From: Chelydra serpentina
Taxonomy: Eukaryota; Chordata; Testudines; Chelydridae
Length of the DNA: 64,000 bases
Reading direction: 5' to 3'
Assembly (NCBI GenBank): GCA_037349315.1
Contig: JBAIAC010000033.1
Location: 24,260,001-24,324,000, forward strand
Positions 21,465 to 35,210 of this stretch are shown piece by piece. The position numbers and the translations under genes are program-made. The stretch's first letter is position 1. Every line of letters begins with the position of its first letter. Below the pieces are notes generated by a model. That model was not told where the DNA came from and made no database searches. It saw only the letters and a program-made list of their open reading frames with translations.

Positions 21465-24400
21465 AGGGGGTTGCAGTGCAATGAAGGTGAGAACCCTTGG
21501 CTTTAGTCACATGATCTGCCAGTCATATGACTCCACTCATTTCTTTCATCTGGGGAGACTAGCTATGCTTGTCAGGTGCAGCTGAGTCCCAGCCTCAGCC
21601 TATGACAGGGCCCAATCCTACAAGGATTAAACCAACCTAAATAGCAGCAAGAGTTTGAAACTGGGTATTCAGGTTGATTTAAAGACTTTTCTCAACAATA
21701 AACTCAGAAAAAATTTGCTCTGATTTCCAGCAAGTTACACTTTTCTTTTATTAGCCCAAAACAGGTAGTTTTTTCCTCCGAGGCTGAATTCTACTCCCTT
21801 ACTTAAACACACTCTCACACACGTACTAACTTCAATAGGACCCACAAATGGGAAAGGTCAGAGGAATCTCTTCTCTGGTGTAACTCCCCAAATTCTAATA
21901 GAGCTAGGCTAGGGATGAACGGGGCCCAGTATCACTATACATCTCAGGAGATAGCATAAACCAATATAATAGGATGCTAAATTATGGATTTTGTTTAAAG
22001 TTCCATGTGTTTACTACATCTAGACAATCTGGGTAGCAAATCTCATCTGACAGATCTCATCTGACAGCTTCCTTCAACAGCAGATAATAAGTACTATTAA
22101 TTACCAACAGACCTGAAGATATCCCTTCTTTCCCCACTACACTAATTGCTTTTACACTGTTTGATATGCTGTTTCTGATCTTGCAGGGGGAAGGGTTTGT
22201 ATCTGCCACATGTTAAATGGTCTAAAACTGCTTTCAAAATAGCATTTGTAGGCTAATAACATGTAGACGATGCTTGCTAAATTTGATGCACGGTGTCTTT
22301 AAAAAACCTGCTTTGTACCTTATTTTTCCTGCACAGTTTATCAAAATTTATATCACATGTTTGTGCTTCTATATTCCATCTTGAACTGACCAATTTTTCA
22401 ATATTCTATAATCAACTCCCCAGAGCACAGTGATTTCTTCTGTGCAGTACCTCCGCTGCTCTGAAGCTGCTGAAATAAAACAGCAACCGTGTCACACTAG
22501 TAGAGGAAAGAAAATCATATGGACTCCAAAATAAATTGCTTTAGTTCTTGTGCATAGGCTTTTGTTATCAGGAGAATGTTGTCACATTGTAATTGCTCTT
22601 TAATCTTTTAATCCATTGATTTATTGTGACACTTAGCACAGTTTGGTACGGCACCCATTTTGTTTCCTGAAGTGGGGCAAGCTTACCAATGGATTGTCAC
22701 CATTTAGTAATTACAAATATAAATGTCACTGCTGTCAAATGATATAATATACCTCATGCATCAGGACACAAGCTGTTTACAATCAAACTTAGGGTAAAGC
22801 TGCTGCTGTGTGAATATGCGCTGATTAAATTCGTAGACATTAATCATTTTTAATAAAATCTGAATTTTGTCAAGGCAGCGGTGCGCTTTCAGAACGATAA
22901 CAGAATTAAACGCACTCTCTACAAAGCACTATGCAAACCTATGCTCACATATACAGTATTTAACTAAGTATTTCCATTGTAAAGATAAGAGAGAGGGAGC
23001 CTAAAGCTGCAACCCTTTTGAGTGTAAGAATTGCTTGCATGAATAAGAGCAGATCCATTCAAATCAATGGGATTGCTTGCATGAATAAGGACTGCTTATG
23101 TGAGTAAAGTTTGCAAGTCCAGTCCTAGGGTCTGTAATGATTAGTTTTCACCGGGCTGTCAGTTCCACCCCCAGGGACGGATTTCATTGCTAGCCTGTTC
23201 AAAAGTGCTGAGATGTTTTCCACAGTAAGTCTTAAATCCTATCAGATTTCAGGCTGTAGAAGGCAGACCTATCCAGGCAGCCTGTGATGGATACACTGTG
23301 GAGGATTGGCTGGGTTCTGGGATAGGAAATGCTAAATGTGTTTCCCTTAGGCTCTTTCAAAGCCATCGAATCCATCCACGGTCAGCCTGCTGCTTTAATT
23401 TTTCTCATACTCTGTAACTGTGACCCCAAAATTGGAGTCTGTTAGGCAATATATTAACCAGGAGCATTGCTACACATTGCACGACTCTGATTCTTTTTCT
23501 TTGCAAAGGGGGAAGATCCTGGGCAAACAATATTAGAGAAGTTATTTTATATCAGGATCAAATTACAGTCACGAAGTGGAACAGCTGTTTGGCAGCATGA
23601 TAGATTGATATATCAATCAGACCTGTGAAATGTATTTACAGAAGCATCACAAAATATTTGAGAAGGCAGCCATTCTGTTTTGACAACAAATATAGCTAAA
23701 CAATTTCGCTTTTGTCCAGTAGAATTTACAACTTTTAATGTGGTGTGCATTTCCCCCCACGTTTCATCAGCTCCTGCCTGGCCTGTTTTAAAGCTGTTTC
23801 TTTCCCTTATTAGTCACAAAAATCTAAAGTGTTTGTCAAAACAGAAAATAATGGCTTGATGTTGCACAGTCTATCCATGGGAATCCAGATTTCCAAGACC
23901 AAGAGCATATGAAACCAGGAGGGAAGCGAGTCAGTAGTTTATGTATGTATGCATGTATTTAGTTAGATTCTCCTCTGAGCTAGCTGTTGTTAGTCCAATG
24001 GTGTTGCTCTGGATTTACATCTGTTTCACTGAGATGGAATCTGATTCCGGGGATCTTAATCAGTTTTAACTATTGGTATTTAAAATGGTAGCTTCCAGCA
24101 TGGGACTTGCATAGGACTGAACGCTGTCTGGCTTAGTGTCGGAGGTGGGGAGGCCATGCTGGAATGCTGCTATCAACCAGAATTACAACATTTGCCCTCT
24201 CTGGGGCAGATTCTTCCCTGTAATAGCACCTATTATGGAGAGTGGAGACAGAGAGGAGGCAGCTTGTACTCCCTGCTATTCAGAGACTGCTGGGGTGGCC
24301 AAGGTGGTCCCTGGTGCAGGGTAAGGCAGCCCTTAAAGCTGCCCTGACTTGCCCTCCTGCTTCAAGGCCATAATGGAGATCACAATTGGCAGGGTGAAGG

Positions 24401-24845
24401 TCCATCTCGGCCATGTCCCTCCTGTGCCCTCCCTCCTCCATCCTGCCCAAGTGTGTCACCTGTGCATGGGGCTCCTGGAGAGGCAGTTCAGAGTCGGGGG
24501 AACTGGGTGTAGGGGCTCCCAGTACCTGGGGCATCACCCAAGGAGGCCTTATACCTGCCTTTTAGCCCCTTTGTGCCACTTTAGCCTGGTAAAGTGGCCA
24601 CAGGGCAGAAGTGAATAGGGTGTCCTGAGTATAGTTGGGGGTGATGAGAGAGGACTATCTTGGGCAGTGGTGCTGTCCATATCTCAGGAGGCATGTTTGG
24701 ATGGGCTGGAGATGTAGCCAGGGTCATGCCCCCTTACTCTTGGCTCCCAGGCAAAGGCTGATACCTGCCCTTCTAAGGCCTGATTCTACTTTGACTTGTG
24801 ACTGGGTGTAGCAGGCCTGAATGTCACATGCTGGAGGCCTTGTGA
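21465..24845. other. Intergenic, no gene or clear repeat
   Basis: A 3.4-kb stretch with unusually little recognisable mobile DNA. A 14-bp unit (atctcatctgacag) is tandemly duplicated at about 22041-22068, and 'attgcttgcatgaataag' occurs twice near 23025 and 23072. No splice-bounded exon is seen on either strand. Conserved non-coding sequence is possible but not testable here. Confidence 0.45.
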
Positions 24846-24849
24846 GCCT

Positions 24850-25745
24850 ACCAAACCCTGCCCTAGGAAAAGAGCAGAAGAGGTGAGTCCTCCAAGCTGC
24901 TTAGAGAGGCTGTGTGGGAAGCAGCCAGTCAGAGCCCAGCAGGCTCATATAAAAGGAGCTGCTGGGCCTGAGTAGATTCAGTTGCTGTCTGGAGTCAGAG
25001 GAGCAAGGAAGGTGCTCCTGGTTGGCTGCAGCAGTTCCAGTATCTGGACAGAGCCATCACTAGCAGGGACCAGGGGAGCAAGGCAGGTGCTTCTGGCTGG
25101 CTACTGGGACTCAAGCAAGGCTTCAGCCTGAGGTAAGGGTGAAGCTGAACATGTTGGGGCTGTGGGTAAGTGGCCCAGGGAACAGTAGCAGCAATGAGTT
25201 AGTTAAAGGGATGCAGCAGGTGGCTGTTATTTGTAGGGTCCTTGGGTTGGGACTCTGTAGAGTAGGTGGGCCCGGGTCTTCACCTGTGGCTGGTGGGGAG
25301 TGGCCGAGTGCCCTGAGAAGGGAGTTTACATAGGCTCAGGAAATAGACTGAAAACCCCAAAGGGGTTAGTATGTAGTGAACTTTATACTCCAAAAAGGGG
25401 ATGAACTGAACTGAAACAGTGACTCAGCTGGGGTTGATTGAGGCTTGCTATAGAGTGAAGAGTCTCCAAGGAGAAAGCCCGGGGGAGCACTGCTCCCTTC
25501 CAGAGCAAGGACTATTTGAGAACTAGCCCTGGAAGGGCTGCAGAAGACCAACCAGGGTACTGGGATAGCCCTGTTAGACTGTTTACCCGGGTCTATTTTG
25601 TTTTGCCTATGGACTGTATGTGACTCAACCGAGGGTTGAGTCACTGAAAACGCACCTGAAAAAGAGAAACTCTCCATCGAGAGCACCGCAAAAGCTGAGA
25701 GAGCATGCACACCCAATAGGAGGCGCTCACGTGACATAAGTGGAC
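24850..25745 (+). repeat. Unclassified interspersed repeat
   Basis: A purine-rich 0.9-kb block with two direct copies of a 'gagcaagg.aggtgct.ctgg.tggct' unit (about 25000 and 25075), then 'ggtgggcccgggtcttcacc' and 'tgtttacccgggtctatttt'. The GGGCCCGGGT core links it to 3456-5010 and 57190-57720. 'atataaaagg' at about 24949 could be a TATA-like box, which would fit an LTR or other promoter-bearing element. Class not known. Confidence 0.4.
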
Positions 25746-26161
25746 CCCCTCACAGACTTGCGCTGGTGTCAATTGAGCATAACCCCACTGCAGTCAGTAG
25801 AGTAAAACCAGTGTAGATGAGATCCAAAACCGCTCAGCACTGCTGAGTGGGGAGGCGGAGAGATGGCACCAAGACACCTTTTCTGGTTCTCAACCCTGTG
25901 GTGAGGGGAGGGGAATCCAGCCTCACAGCTGCTCTGACTTAAACTGCCTGGGGGCCATTCCTGTGTCACAGCAGTGCATCCTTCTGCCCCCAACAGGTTT
26001 CCTTTCCATCCTTTATGCCACCAGGGGGAGTAGGTGGCAAAAGCCAGGGGAATCCTCAGATGCTAGTTTAACATCCTTTTGTGCCAGCTCAGTGGCACCG
26101 AGACACCAGTGAGTAGCTGAGGACCTCGCTCCAAGCCTTTTAAAAGGAGGCGTGAGGCATT

Positions 26162-26525
26162 CTAAGGCCATGTCTATGCCGGTGGCAGCGCGTAGGGTAC
26201 ATGTCGCTACATGCTGCCGTGAAAGGCTCTGGCAGTGGGAAGGCAGCAGGAAAAGGCTCCAGCGGTGGAGCCTTTCTCCACTGCAGGGAGATGCCAGAGC
26301 TGCCGGAGTCTGTCCCTGCAGCCGGAGGCTACACTGCTAAAAATAGCCACATGGGAGGCACTGCTTGGGTGCATAGGAAGCTGTGTAGGGTATGGGCCCT
26401 AAGGTTCAGGTGTGTCTTTACTCACCTAAGCGGTGCCTCGCCATCTACATGGCTATTTATACCCATGCTAGGGGGGGCGCGCAGTGTGTTTTCCGTAAGG
26501 AGTGTGCAGTGTAGATTTGCCCTAA
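26162..26525. mobile_element. MITE, about 360 bp
   Basis: The left end taaggccatgtctatgcc and right end 'gtgtagatttgccctaa' form degenerate inverted repeats of the 'ggccatgtctacac' type, next to TAA on both sides. 'ccacatgg' and 'ccatctacatggctattta' give further internal inverted symmetry. Non-coding. Confidence 0.6.
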
Positions 26526-26529
26526 ATGT

Positions 26530-28170
26530 GTGTAACCTGTGCTTAGAGTGGCTCTCTGTCCCCCTTAGTGCCTGGACCACATAGCTGTCTGAATGGGCTA
26601 CCTGCTTTACATTAACAGAGCTGGGTAGCTCAGGGAGCAGGGGGGCTATGCTTTTTGATCCAGAAGGCCATGTAGTCCATCCCCACTGCTGAAAACCCAC
26701 ACCGAGATGCATCACGTGCACCCCTGGAGACATTGGATTTGATTCTCTCTGTTACATTGGTGTCAATCTAGAGTAACTTCACAGAACTGCATTTATTCCA
26801 TTGTGACATTGCTCCATTCTCTCTGCCACCTCCCTCCACGGGGCGAAAGCCTCCAACCGCTTTGTCAGTGTGGTACAGCTCAGCATCTGCACCTAATGCA
26901 GGTCCTGCGTTAAAGCTGCAGTAGAAACTATAGGCCTGGATTCTCATTTGCTCTGCACTGGACCACTGCTATATAGCAGCCATAAACCAAAAAGATTTAA
27001 CCTATGTAGGTCCCACTACTTGAGCTGCTGTGGTTGTCGTATACCATTCTGTGTCCTAGCACTAGGGTATAGTCAGGGAAAGGGAACATGCCTAGAACCT
27101 CCCTGCATCCAAGTAATCCCTGGCTACCTGAACAGCCCTTGAGGGCTGTGGGCAGTCAGCATGATGCAAGCACCAGCCTTCTGTCCAACTGGTTCCAGGA
27201 CTGGGGGGGCCATAAAGATGGCCAAAAGACACCTTTTCCACCACCCCAGCTTGCTGCAAATGCACACAGTCCAGGATCTGGCCCATAGCATGCAAACTGG
27301 AGCGTGCATTGTTTTGTTTTTAAAAATTCTCATTTGGGAAAATGAATGCAGGGGAAACCCTTCCCAAATATTTGCTCTGGTAAGTCATGTGAGTGCTGGG
27401 GATGTATTGTACTACTCCAGAAAAGGGGAATTTGTTTTGCCTGTACGTAAACTTTGCCACTACATTGCTGTTATAAATGCCACTAGAAAATGAAAAGTGC
27501 TGGTCAGCAGGGAGAGATTCATACTAGCAAAAAGAATAAGCAATTCAGGTGGGAAAGCATTCTAAAATTATAGATACCCACATACAAAACAAATGGCCTG
27601 TTATATTTTGTTTGGATCTGCTTTAGTTTAAAGGTCTACGTGGACAATTGCCATGAATTGGAAGGGTGCTTTCTTTGGTGTATAAATTTTAAAGAGCTTT
27701 AAAACATTTTAGAGAGCCCTGAAGAAGAAACATTTTATGACATAACAATAGGAGCTTTTAAGAAGAAGGATTTGCCTGGATAAATGGTGAGGTCTGTGAG
27801 TGCCTGATGAACCCTGAACTAATATTAATGCGTTGACTCAATATGGCTTGGGCACTATACTTGATGTGTGTGTTTGGTTTTCTTTAGTGTTTTCTGGTTT
27901 GTTTGTTAGTTCCTCCAAGATTTTCTGTGTATTATGGGGGCAAAGCTATAACTAAAATTCAGCCTTGGTGTGAGCAGATGGGCAACACACAGACCTGAGA
28001 GTGCTTCCCTCTCTTGGCTGGCACACATGGGGCCAGGTGTTGTCTTACTAGATTGAAATTTCACAGTAATGCCTTGGACACAGAACACCTTTTAAGATTG
28101 GTTTGTTTGGGCTGAACAACTTGTAGGAGTCTATGCTCTACAGCATGAGCAGTTCAAACATTCTCAAATG
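26530..28170. other. Intergenic, no gene recognised
   Basis: Contains one degenerate 'ttacattggtgtcaatctagagtaac' remnant (about 26750). No supported exon. Confidence 0.45.
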
Positions 28171-28174
28171 TGTT

Positions 28175-28510
28175 GCCCAGAGTTGGTCAAAGCTGAAACT
28201 TTGAAGGGGGGGGGGATCTTTTTCAACTCTCTTTGGCGGGAAAAATATCGGTTTTCCCAAAGGAAACTTCTAACCAATTCAAAACTAAAGCATTTTGTTT
28301 GCAATTGACATCTTGAAGTGAACATTTTCCTTCCAAATGTTTCAAAATGAACATTTCCATTTGGAATCTGTTCAAAATTCTTCTGTGGGGAAAACCAAAA
28401 ACTTTTTTTCATCAAAATTGATACTTCCTTGTGGAAAAAATTCAGTTACGGTGAAACTGAATTTTTCTGATGGGGAAAACTTTTGGAGTAAAAATTTCAA
28501 CCAGCTCTAT
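28175..28510. mobile_element. AT-rich palindromic MITE remnant
   Basis: 'agagttggtcaaagctgaaa' at the left is mirrored by 'atttcaaccagctct' at the right. The arms consist of runs like 'tttttcaa' and 'ggaaaac' that are self-complementary. A G10 run lies at about 28206. Non-coding; a relative starts at 41768. Confidence 0.55.
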
Positions 28511-29688
28511 TATTGTTCAAAGAACAACCAACCCCATGCATACATTATATTCCCATATATCTGCATGGAAACCCCATATTTGCTCCTGTATTCCAGAGAA
28601 TGTCACTGCTGCAGATTGTTCATCCACAGAGCTAAATCCCTTGTACCCTTTGCATAAAATAAAGCTGTAAAGGGAGGGGAGGGGGAGAAGACACCTGGGC
28701 AGTGGTAAGGCAGCCAATTAATAACTCCCCGGTCTCTTCACGAACAATAAGCACCACCTGCAGCCAGTTATACTCAAGAGTTCACAGATGTTCAAAGAAA
28801 GGACTTGAACAAACATTGTATTAAGGGGCATTTCATTGTTTTAAAGCTCTTTGCATTTGGCACATCAGCGGCACATGGTTAAACTAGGAAATGGTAGTAC
28901 ATGAGTGCAGACAATGGAAATAGTCAGTCCATGCTGTGACCTGTTAATCAACCCTTCACCGCAGGTCAAAGGAGCCGTGCAGGCCACCAAGCAAATCTCC
29001 TTTCTTTGGGACCGGATTCTGATCTGGCTCCATAAATAATTTCACTGAGGTGAGTGGGATTACTGGTGGAGTAAGGTGCTCCCTAGCATGAGTAGTGGGT
29101 ATCGCAATCTGGCCCTCGGTCTCCTTAAACTTTAAAGAAAAAATTGCACCTTTCTAATGGCCCCAATGCTGCCACCCATAGGCTAGGTAGCATCTTACTC
29201 AGAGGTGTTTGATTGAAACCAACTGAGCTGCTCACAAAGGCTAGATTGTCGGGCTAGATTGTCCCTCTGGCTGCAGGAGGGGAGAGTAAGGGCTAGGAGA
29301 GTAGAGGCTAGTCAGCCAATATGTCCCACAGCAAGCAAGCAAGTGGTTAGGAAGGCCCAGGCAAGGGTGAGCAGGGTGAGGGGTCCTGGCTCCCTTCCTC
29401 CTCCCCACTTTCTGGCCAGAGTACCTGGCTGGGCACTCAGCGGCCCCACCAGAGGGATGAAGTAGTTTACTCCACCCCTTGAGGGGCAAGGAGGGAGAAG
29501 CAGGGAAAGAATTCATTCTCTGGCCTGCTCCTGGAGTGGCACAGCTGTGCTCTGCAGCTGCTCCTCCGGTGGGTCGTAGGGGTAAACAAGTCTAGCCTGG
29601 AGTAAGGTACAGGTCACCATAAAGGGTGACAGAGTTGGGCCCAATATGAGTGCTCCCCTTTGTTAATGTATTTGGCATTGTGGTAGCA

Positions 29689-30043
29689 CAGAAGTCCCCA
29701 AACTGTAGGGCGTGCCCCCAGGAGAGCGTGGAGGAACATTCAAGGGGGCATGGTAGAGCCCAGGTCAGCCCCCATGGGGGGTGAGGAGGAAGCCCCGCCC
29801 AGCCCTGCTCTGTTCCCAGCTCTGCTGTGGCCACAGCTCCTGGCCCGGCCCCAGACCCACACACAGCTATGCACCCGTGCTCCTGGCCCCAGACTGCGAC
29901 CCTAGCCTCGGCCCCTTTACCCCTGTCTTCATTCCCCCTGCCCCAGGAGCCTCAGCCCTGCTCCCAACCCCAGTTCTTGAGGTGTGTGTGGGGGGTGGAT
30001 AGGAGTGAAGAGGGTGTGACCCTGAAAAGTTTGGGGACCACTG
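29689..30043. mobile_element. hAT MITE (355 bp)
   Basis: Left end cagaagtccccaaact and right end inverted cagtggtccccaaact match at 13 of 16. Flanking 8-mers tggtagca and ttgcagca match at 6/8. The interior is GC-rich with C-rich segments. The overlapping open frames on both strands here follow from composition. Confidence 0.8.
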
Positions 30044-30781
30044 TTGCAGCAGGAGATGGGAAAGACCCACTGGATTGCAGAGCCAGGCAAGGTGCCCCAT
30101 TTAAGGATACCACAGTGATGTAGCTGCTATGGGCTAGACTGTCCCTCTCCCTAATGTGCCTGCTTAGGGGAGGAGAGGGTGGGAGGATGGGTTCTCTCCC
30201 CTTATATGACACAGGCTTGGGTGACCCGCACTCTGACGCCCAACGTTCAGAGGAGTGCAGGGGGTGTGCTGCAGATACTTCCCTGGGGAGCACATGAGTG
30301 TGGAGGGGTCGGGAGTAGACAGAGCTGTGGCTGTGCCCCTCTCGGTGCTGGAGAGCAGAGCTGGTGGCACACATGGGGTGGAGAAGAGTGGTATGGTGCA
30401 TGCCATAAAAGGGTGTAGGAAACTACTGCTCATCCCAGTGCAAGAGAAGAGCCCTGGGAGGCATTGTGTCTGAGGCACAATGTCCACCTCCCCCTCAGCA
30501 TGACATGCCTACTCGCTACCCCTTACTTCGGTCTCTGCCTAAAAGCACATCTATCTTGTAAGAGGTATAGTGCAGATTATCTTTATCTCTGCTCCAACCC
30601 TTTACACCATAAGAAACCAGTCCCCCTAATGCGTTTAGCTGGCTAGAAAGACCTACATACCAGTGATATAATCCTCAAAAGTCATTCTTGGGTTAGTATT
30701 CTAGGTATCCTCTGTCATTAGAAATATCAGATAACCACACTGCTGTTTAGGCATCTTAGTAGTAGTATTGTCTTACTGTAG

Positions 30782-30985
30782 CACCTACTAGCCCCAGTCA
30801 TGGCCCAGGACCCCATTGTGCTAGGTGCTGTACAAATACAGAACAGACTGTCCCTGCCCCAGGTTGCTTACAATCAAAGTATATAAGATGAGGCAACAGG
30901 TGGATACAGGCAGATGGGGGAGTACAAGCAAGCAATAAGAGACTGATCAGGAAGATAGGCAGCAGTCTCTGCAAACCCACATCTT
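30782..30985 (-). repeat. Ancient amniote LINE/SINE tail
   Basis: 'ccccattgtgctaggtgctg' followed by 'tgtccctgccccaggttgctta' is an old dispersed repeat, related to segments near 18415, 45120 and 59714. Orientation is inferred from the copy at 59714, which ends in a taataattaata tail on the plus strand. Likely an L3/CR1- or MIR-like element; class uncertain. Confidence 0.55.
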
Positions 30986-30989
30986 AATC

Positions 30990-32239
30990 TTCAAACCTGG
31001 CCTTTCTAACTGGCTGACTACTAGGCTGGACTTTCGCTGCCATTCTTTCTCTGCGGCACCAGAGAAGAAATAATTTGCAGCAACTCCAACATTGTGTGGG
31101 AGTCAGCAAGGTCGGTTTGACTCCTTCGGATTGTTTTCAGCGTTCCTATACTTCCATGTTACTCTGCATCCGCTGGCAGCAGACGTTCCAATGTATCACA
31201 CAAGATGCTGTCTTTGTGGCCTTTTCATCCTGGTCAATACCGGGGAGTATTAGAAATTGCCCAAGAAAGTAGCTTCACCTTATGAGAGATGCAGCCCAGT
31301 GTGTAGAACAAAGAAGTTTATAAAAACGTCTCCATATTGAAGGATATAGACTGTTCACAACAACCTCAAAGCTTCTCCGGTCCACTCGTTATTAAATGAA
31401 ATGCCCACCCAGCTGTAAACTCCATTCCTTTCCACTTCCAATGACCGGAATTAGATACTATAGTTATTTAAGTTGCAGTGCCTTTTTAACTAAGATTGCA
31501 ATATTTTAAACTTTCTGATAATGGTAATAAAAAGCTCTCTTAATTAATCGAGGGTGTAATAGCTGTGCTAGCATATGGAGCCAGATTTGACAGGAGAAAT
31601 TACTTCTGCAGAAACATAGCAATGAACTTGTGTGCAAATCACAATACTGATAGGAATTATGTACTGCATCTGGTTTCAATCTGCAGCTCTGACCTTTATC
31701 TGAAAATGAATTTTAATAGGCAATTGACTTAAATAATTGGTATGCTTCCAAATCAATACTGGAAATCAATGGGTAAATGGTTAAAATAATTGAGGTGAAG
31801 TTTTTTTGTTAGACTTTAAAATTCAGGCCATAGCTATAGTGTGTGTATATAGAGATCTGAGTTCCATTCCAAATCTGTACTATCACTAAAACACCATATT
31901 TGTATACATAGCTTTGGCAAAACTGTCTCTTTATCCCCTGGAGCACTCTTAGCAGAGCATTATAGAGTGAATGATGACTTTGACTTAATTGTAAAGTGTC
32001 CCAATTCTCAGTTCCTTGTTTATGTGCTTGGGATAGAGAAGATGATGGCTTTAAGCCCCTTCTGCACTCCCCATGATCTGGAGCATCCAGGTGCCCACCT
32101 GGCTACCATTTTTGAAAGGTACAACTTCCATTCTGCCACACATGGTTTCTGGAAAGCAAAGAATAATTGTAGCAGAGTGCACTCTGGCCACATTGGCACC
32201 TTGCCCTGGGGTTCATTTAGGGCACCAATCCTACAAACG
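30990..32239. other. Intergenic, no gene recognised
   Basis: AT-rich sequence without a supported exon or repeat. Confidence 0.45.
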
Positions 32240-32244
32240 CTTAA

Positions 32245-32630
32245 GCAATGTCTACACTACAAAATTATGTCGACCTAACTTATTGGCATACAGCCACCAC
32301 AGTTATTAAATCGTGTGTGTGCATGTGTGCACCCTGGGCTCCTTGTGTTGGTGGTGTGCAGCCTCACCAGGAGTGCTTGTCTCAATTGTATTGTCAGGCT
32401 GGGGCACGGTGGGATGGCTCCTGAAAGCCAGGAATAGTCTACGTAAACAATGCAGGGTCTTCACTGACACTGTATTGACCTAATTACATCAACCATGACT
32501 CCACGCCGCTCAGGGCGGTGCTGTTACTAAATCAGCACAGAGAGGCACTTACGTTGGTGGGAGCCAAATTCCACAGCTACGCTGATGCAAGGCAGCTTAT
32601 GTCAACCTTATCCTGTAGTGTAGGCAAGGC
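32245..32630. mobile_element. MITE with TTAA target site (386 bp)
   Basis: CTTAA lies just outside both ends (32240-32244, 32631-32635). The left end runs gcaatgtctacactacaaaa and the right end inverted gccttgcctacactacagga, sharing the ctacactaca core. A TTAA site is characteristic of piggyBac-type elements. Contains a short (TG)n stretch. Non-coding. Confidence 0.75.
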
Positions 32631-32639
32631 CTTAAACCT

Positions 32640-35205
32640 GTGTGTAATTTTGCTACCGTGAATGGTCGGTGCCCCATTGATTTCAGTACGACTGCTGACA
32701 GTAATAAAGTTAAGCAGGTGCAGAAATGTTTGCAAAATGGCACCTTTGAGAGGGGACCGGGTCTCTTCTCTTTAAAAGGCGTTTGGGGGCAGTGTAAATG
32801 GAGGTGCAGAGGCCCCAAGGTGAAAAGTGTGCCAGGCAGGGAGCTTGAGGTGGCAGAGAGCAGCCATACCTGCTCCTGCACTGAGGAATTATGAGTAACT
32901 TAAAGCCTCGTGGGTAGCGCTCACTAGGGAGGGGACATCACCAGCTTTGATGAGAAAATTTTCCCTAAATCCTCCTATTTCAGGGCATAAGCCATTCCCA
33001 CGTCCTCCCTCTGTTAAATGAAGATAATGAGAGAGGTTTCCTTTTGTAAAGTGGTTTGAGATCTACTGATAAGTAAGAGCTAGTTGTGTTTGTTGCCATC
33101 TCAGGGGTTAGGAAGAACGTCCTATAAGGACGTTGGCCACTGCAAGAATTTAGTCCCTTCATTTAAAACCACTGTGGAAGAAAGGATCCCGGATTAGCTG
33201 TATCCTCATGTGGGATGGCAGTCCCTGTGTTTCTAGGACAGTGGTCGCTGCAATGTGATGTCTCCGATTGCCTTAGTTTTCTTGTATATGGGGCTTTGAA
33301 ATGGAAGGGTTGTGTGTTCGTGGCACCTACAGGTGTGATCCTGCCAGGTGTTTGACTAATTTTGTGAGGTGCGGTCGAGCAACCGCAATGCCCTTGACTT
33401 CGAGAGACCGGGGCACCTTACAGGACCAAGCCTTATGAGGACAGTTTGATAAAAGCGTTGGGTTTGTTTCAATTGCTTCTTATACCTGCCCCTGCTCAAA
33501 CTTATTCACAAATGTCCATTTCTCTTCTCTGCCAAGTGCCCATCTGTGGCAGGGTTTAGCCCTTGCATGGAGAAACAGGACTATTCTGTGGACTCAGGCT
33601 GGAGTCCAGAGCAGGTGAAGCTCATTAGCTGTAATCCAAGTTAGAAAAGGGCTTGTCCTCACCTGCTGGGAGCCCATCAGGAGCAGTGTCTTCCAGGGCG
33701 AAACATGGATCTGAGGCATTAGCTCCTGATCCCCACAGGGTTCAGGGCTCCCCTATGGAGGGTGATAGGGGACAGCAGAATTTCTGGCTCCAATCAGATG
33801 CTTCTGTTTTCAGTGGCTGCAAGGAGAACAGCTGCTTGAGGTGCTTGGATGTAGGTCACTAGGGTAACCACTCTTGCTTCATTTGTGTTCAGAACAGCTG
33901 CCGCACGTTGAGGCTGAATCTCTAATTGTAGGAAAAGCCACTGAACGGGGGAGACAGACATGCCCTTAGAAATAGAGAACAAGAAAGCTACAGTACTTGC
34001 ATTCAGCTAACTGCTGTGATCCTTCTGGGGTGCATCTGGATGAGGAGATGGATCGCTAGTGGATGGAAATCAGTATAGCTCCAATGCTTCCATTAGAGCT
34101 ATGCCAGTTTACACCAGGTCTGGCCTGCATGTGTCAGAAGCCCTCTCCTGAGGAAGAAGAGGTAGATGCCACCTTAGATCTTTGTACCCAGAGAGTACGT
34201 TATTCTATAGCTTTCTTTTCAGTGGCTTCTTAACTTGGGGGAGAGGAATACAAGCTGCTGGTAGTTGAATGGTTCATGCCGTGGCAGAACTGTGGCTCCA
34301 GAATGAGGAGCACACTAAAGGGAAGCTGGCCTCTCTGGGGAAGCTGATAGAAACCACGGTGCTTGAATGCAGCACTTTCCGCTATTAGGCCCTGTGTAAA
34401 AGGTGAAGTTGAGCAGTTAACATATAATAAGTCAGGCTACAAATGTTCACCCGTTTGCAAAGAGAACAGACGTGACTGTCTCCGTTGTGGTATAACTGCC
34501 TCTCTGACCCCTTCATGGCATCCCCTCTCAGGCCTCCAGCCTTCACTCCTCATGGGGCAGGAACCCCTGTGCCTCTCCCTCCAGACCAGGGATTTAGGCT
34601 GCAATTTCCTTCTGTGACTCTCAGGCCCCTTGACTTTCTAAGGTCTCCCAGTGACCACATTATACTTGTTCTAATTCGGCCTTGCCATATCAACCTCTAG
34701 CCCTCAGGGCAATTCCACTGCTTCTTGGGGGTCTGAATTGAATAAGTGAACCTGTTCCAAGAGTTGCACTCCATCTGTTGGGAGTAGCCCTGAAGAGATG
34801 GGGTCTAATCATGCCTAGTCACCTTCACCCTTCCTATTTAATCTCCTTCTGTGACTCATCAGTAACCTGAGATCTGGGGGGCGGGGGGCTCTTCCAACCA
34901 ATGGGGGGGGAGTGGGAGAGAACATGCACAGTAAAGGGCTCCTGTTCTTAGGAGTGTCGTTTCCCTGCAGAGAGATCGTGGCCTGTTCTCTGTTAGAATA
35001 GCTTCTGTCTAAAAATATGACTGATTTTAAGATATCTGGGTGGGTTATTATGGGAAGGGTTGATGGAAGGAGTGTGGTTTAAGCAGGGTTTAGAAGGAAG
35101 TCCAGCTTTTGTGCCCATTCAGATTTTGGTCTCTCGGCTGAGATTGTCAAAGGTGCTAGTTAATGGCAGCTGTCAGTGGCTTTTGCAATGTAGGTGCCTC
35201 ACCAG
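32640..35205. other. Intergenic, mostly unrecognised
   Basis: 'gtaaagtggtttgagatcta' near 33045 is the tail of an old MIR/LINE-type repeat. The rest shows no exon with splice sites. Short G-rich runs occur near 34880-34910. Confidence 0.4.
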
Positions 35206-35210
35206 TAGGG

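Noticed and set aside
30179..30487. Overlapping frames on both strands near 30.2-30.5 kb
   Set aside because: Mutually overlapping, no domain, no splice signals; attributed to GC-rich composition.
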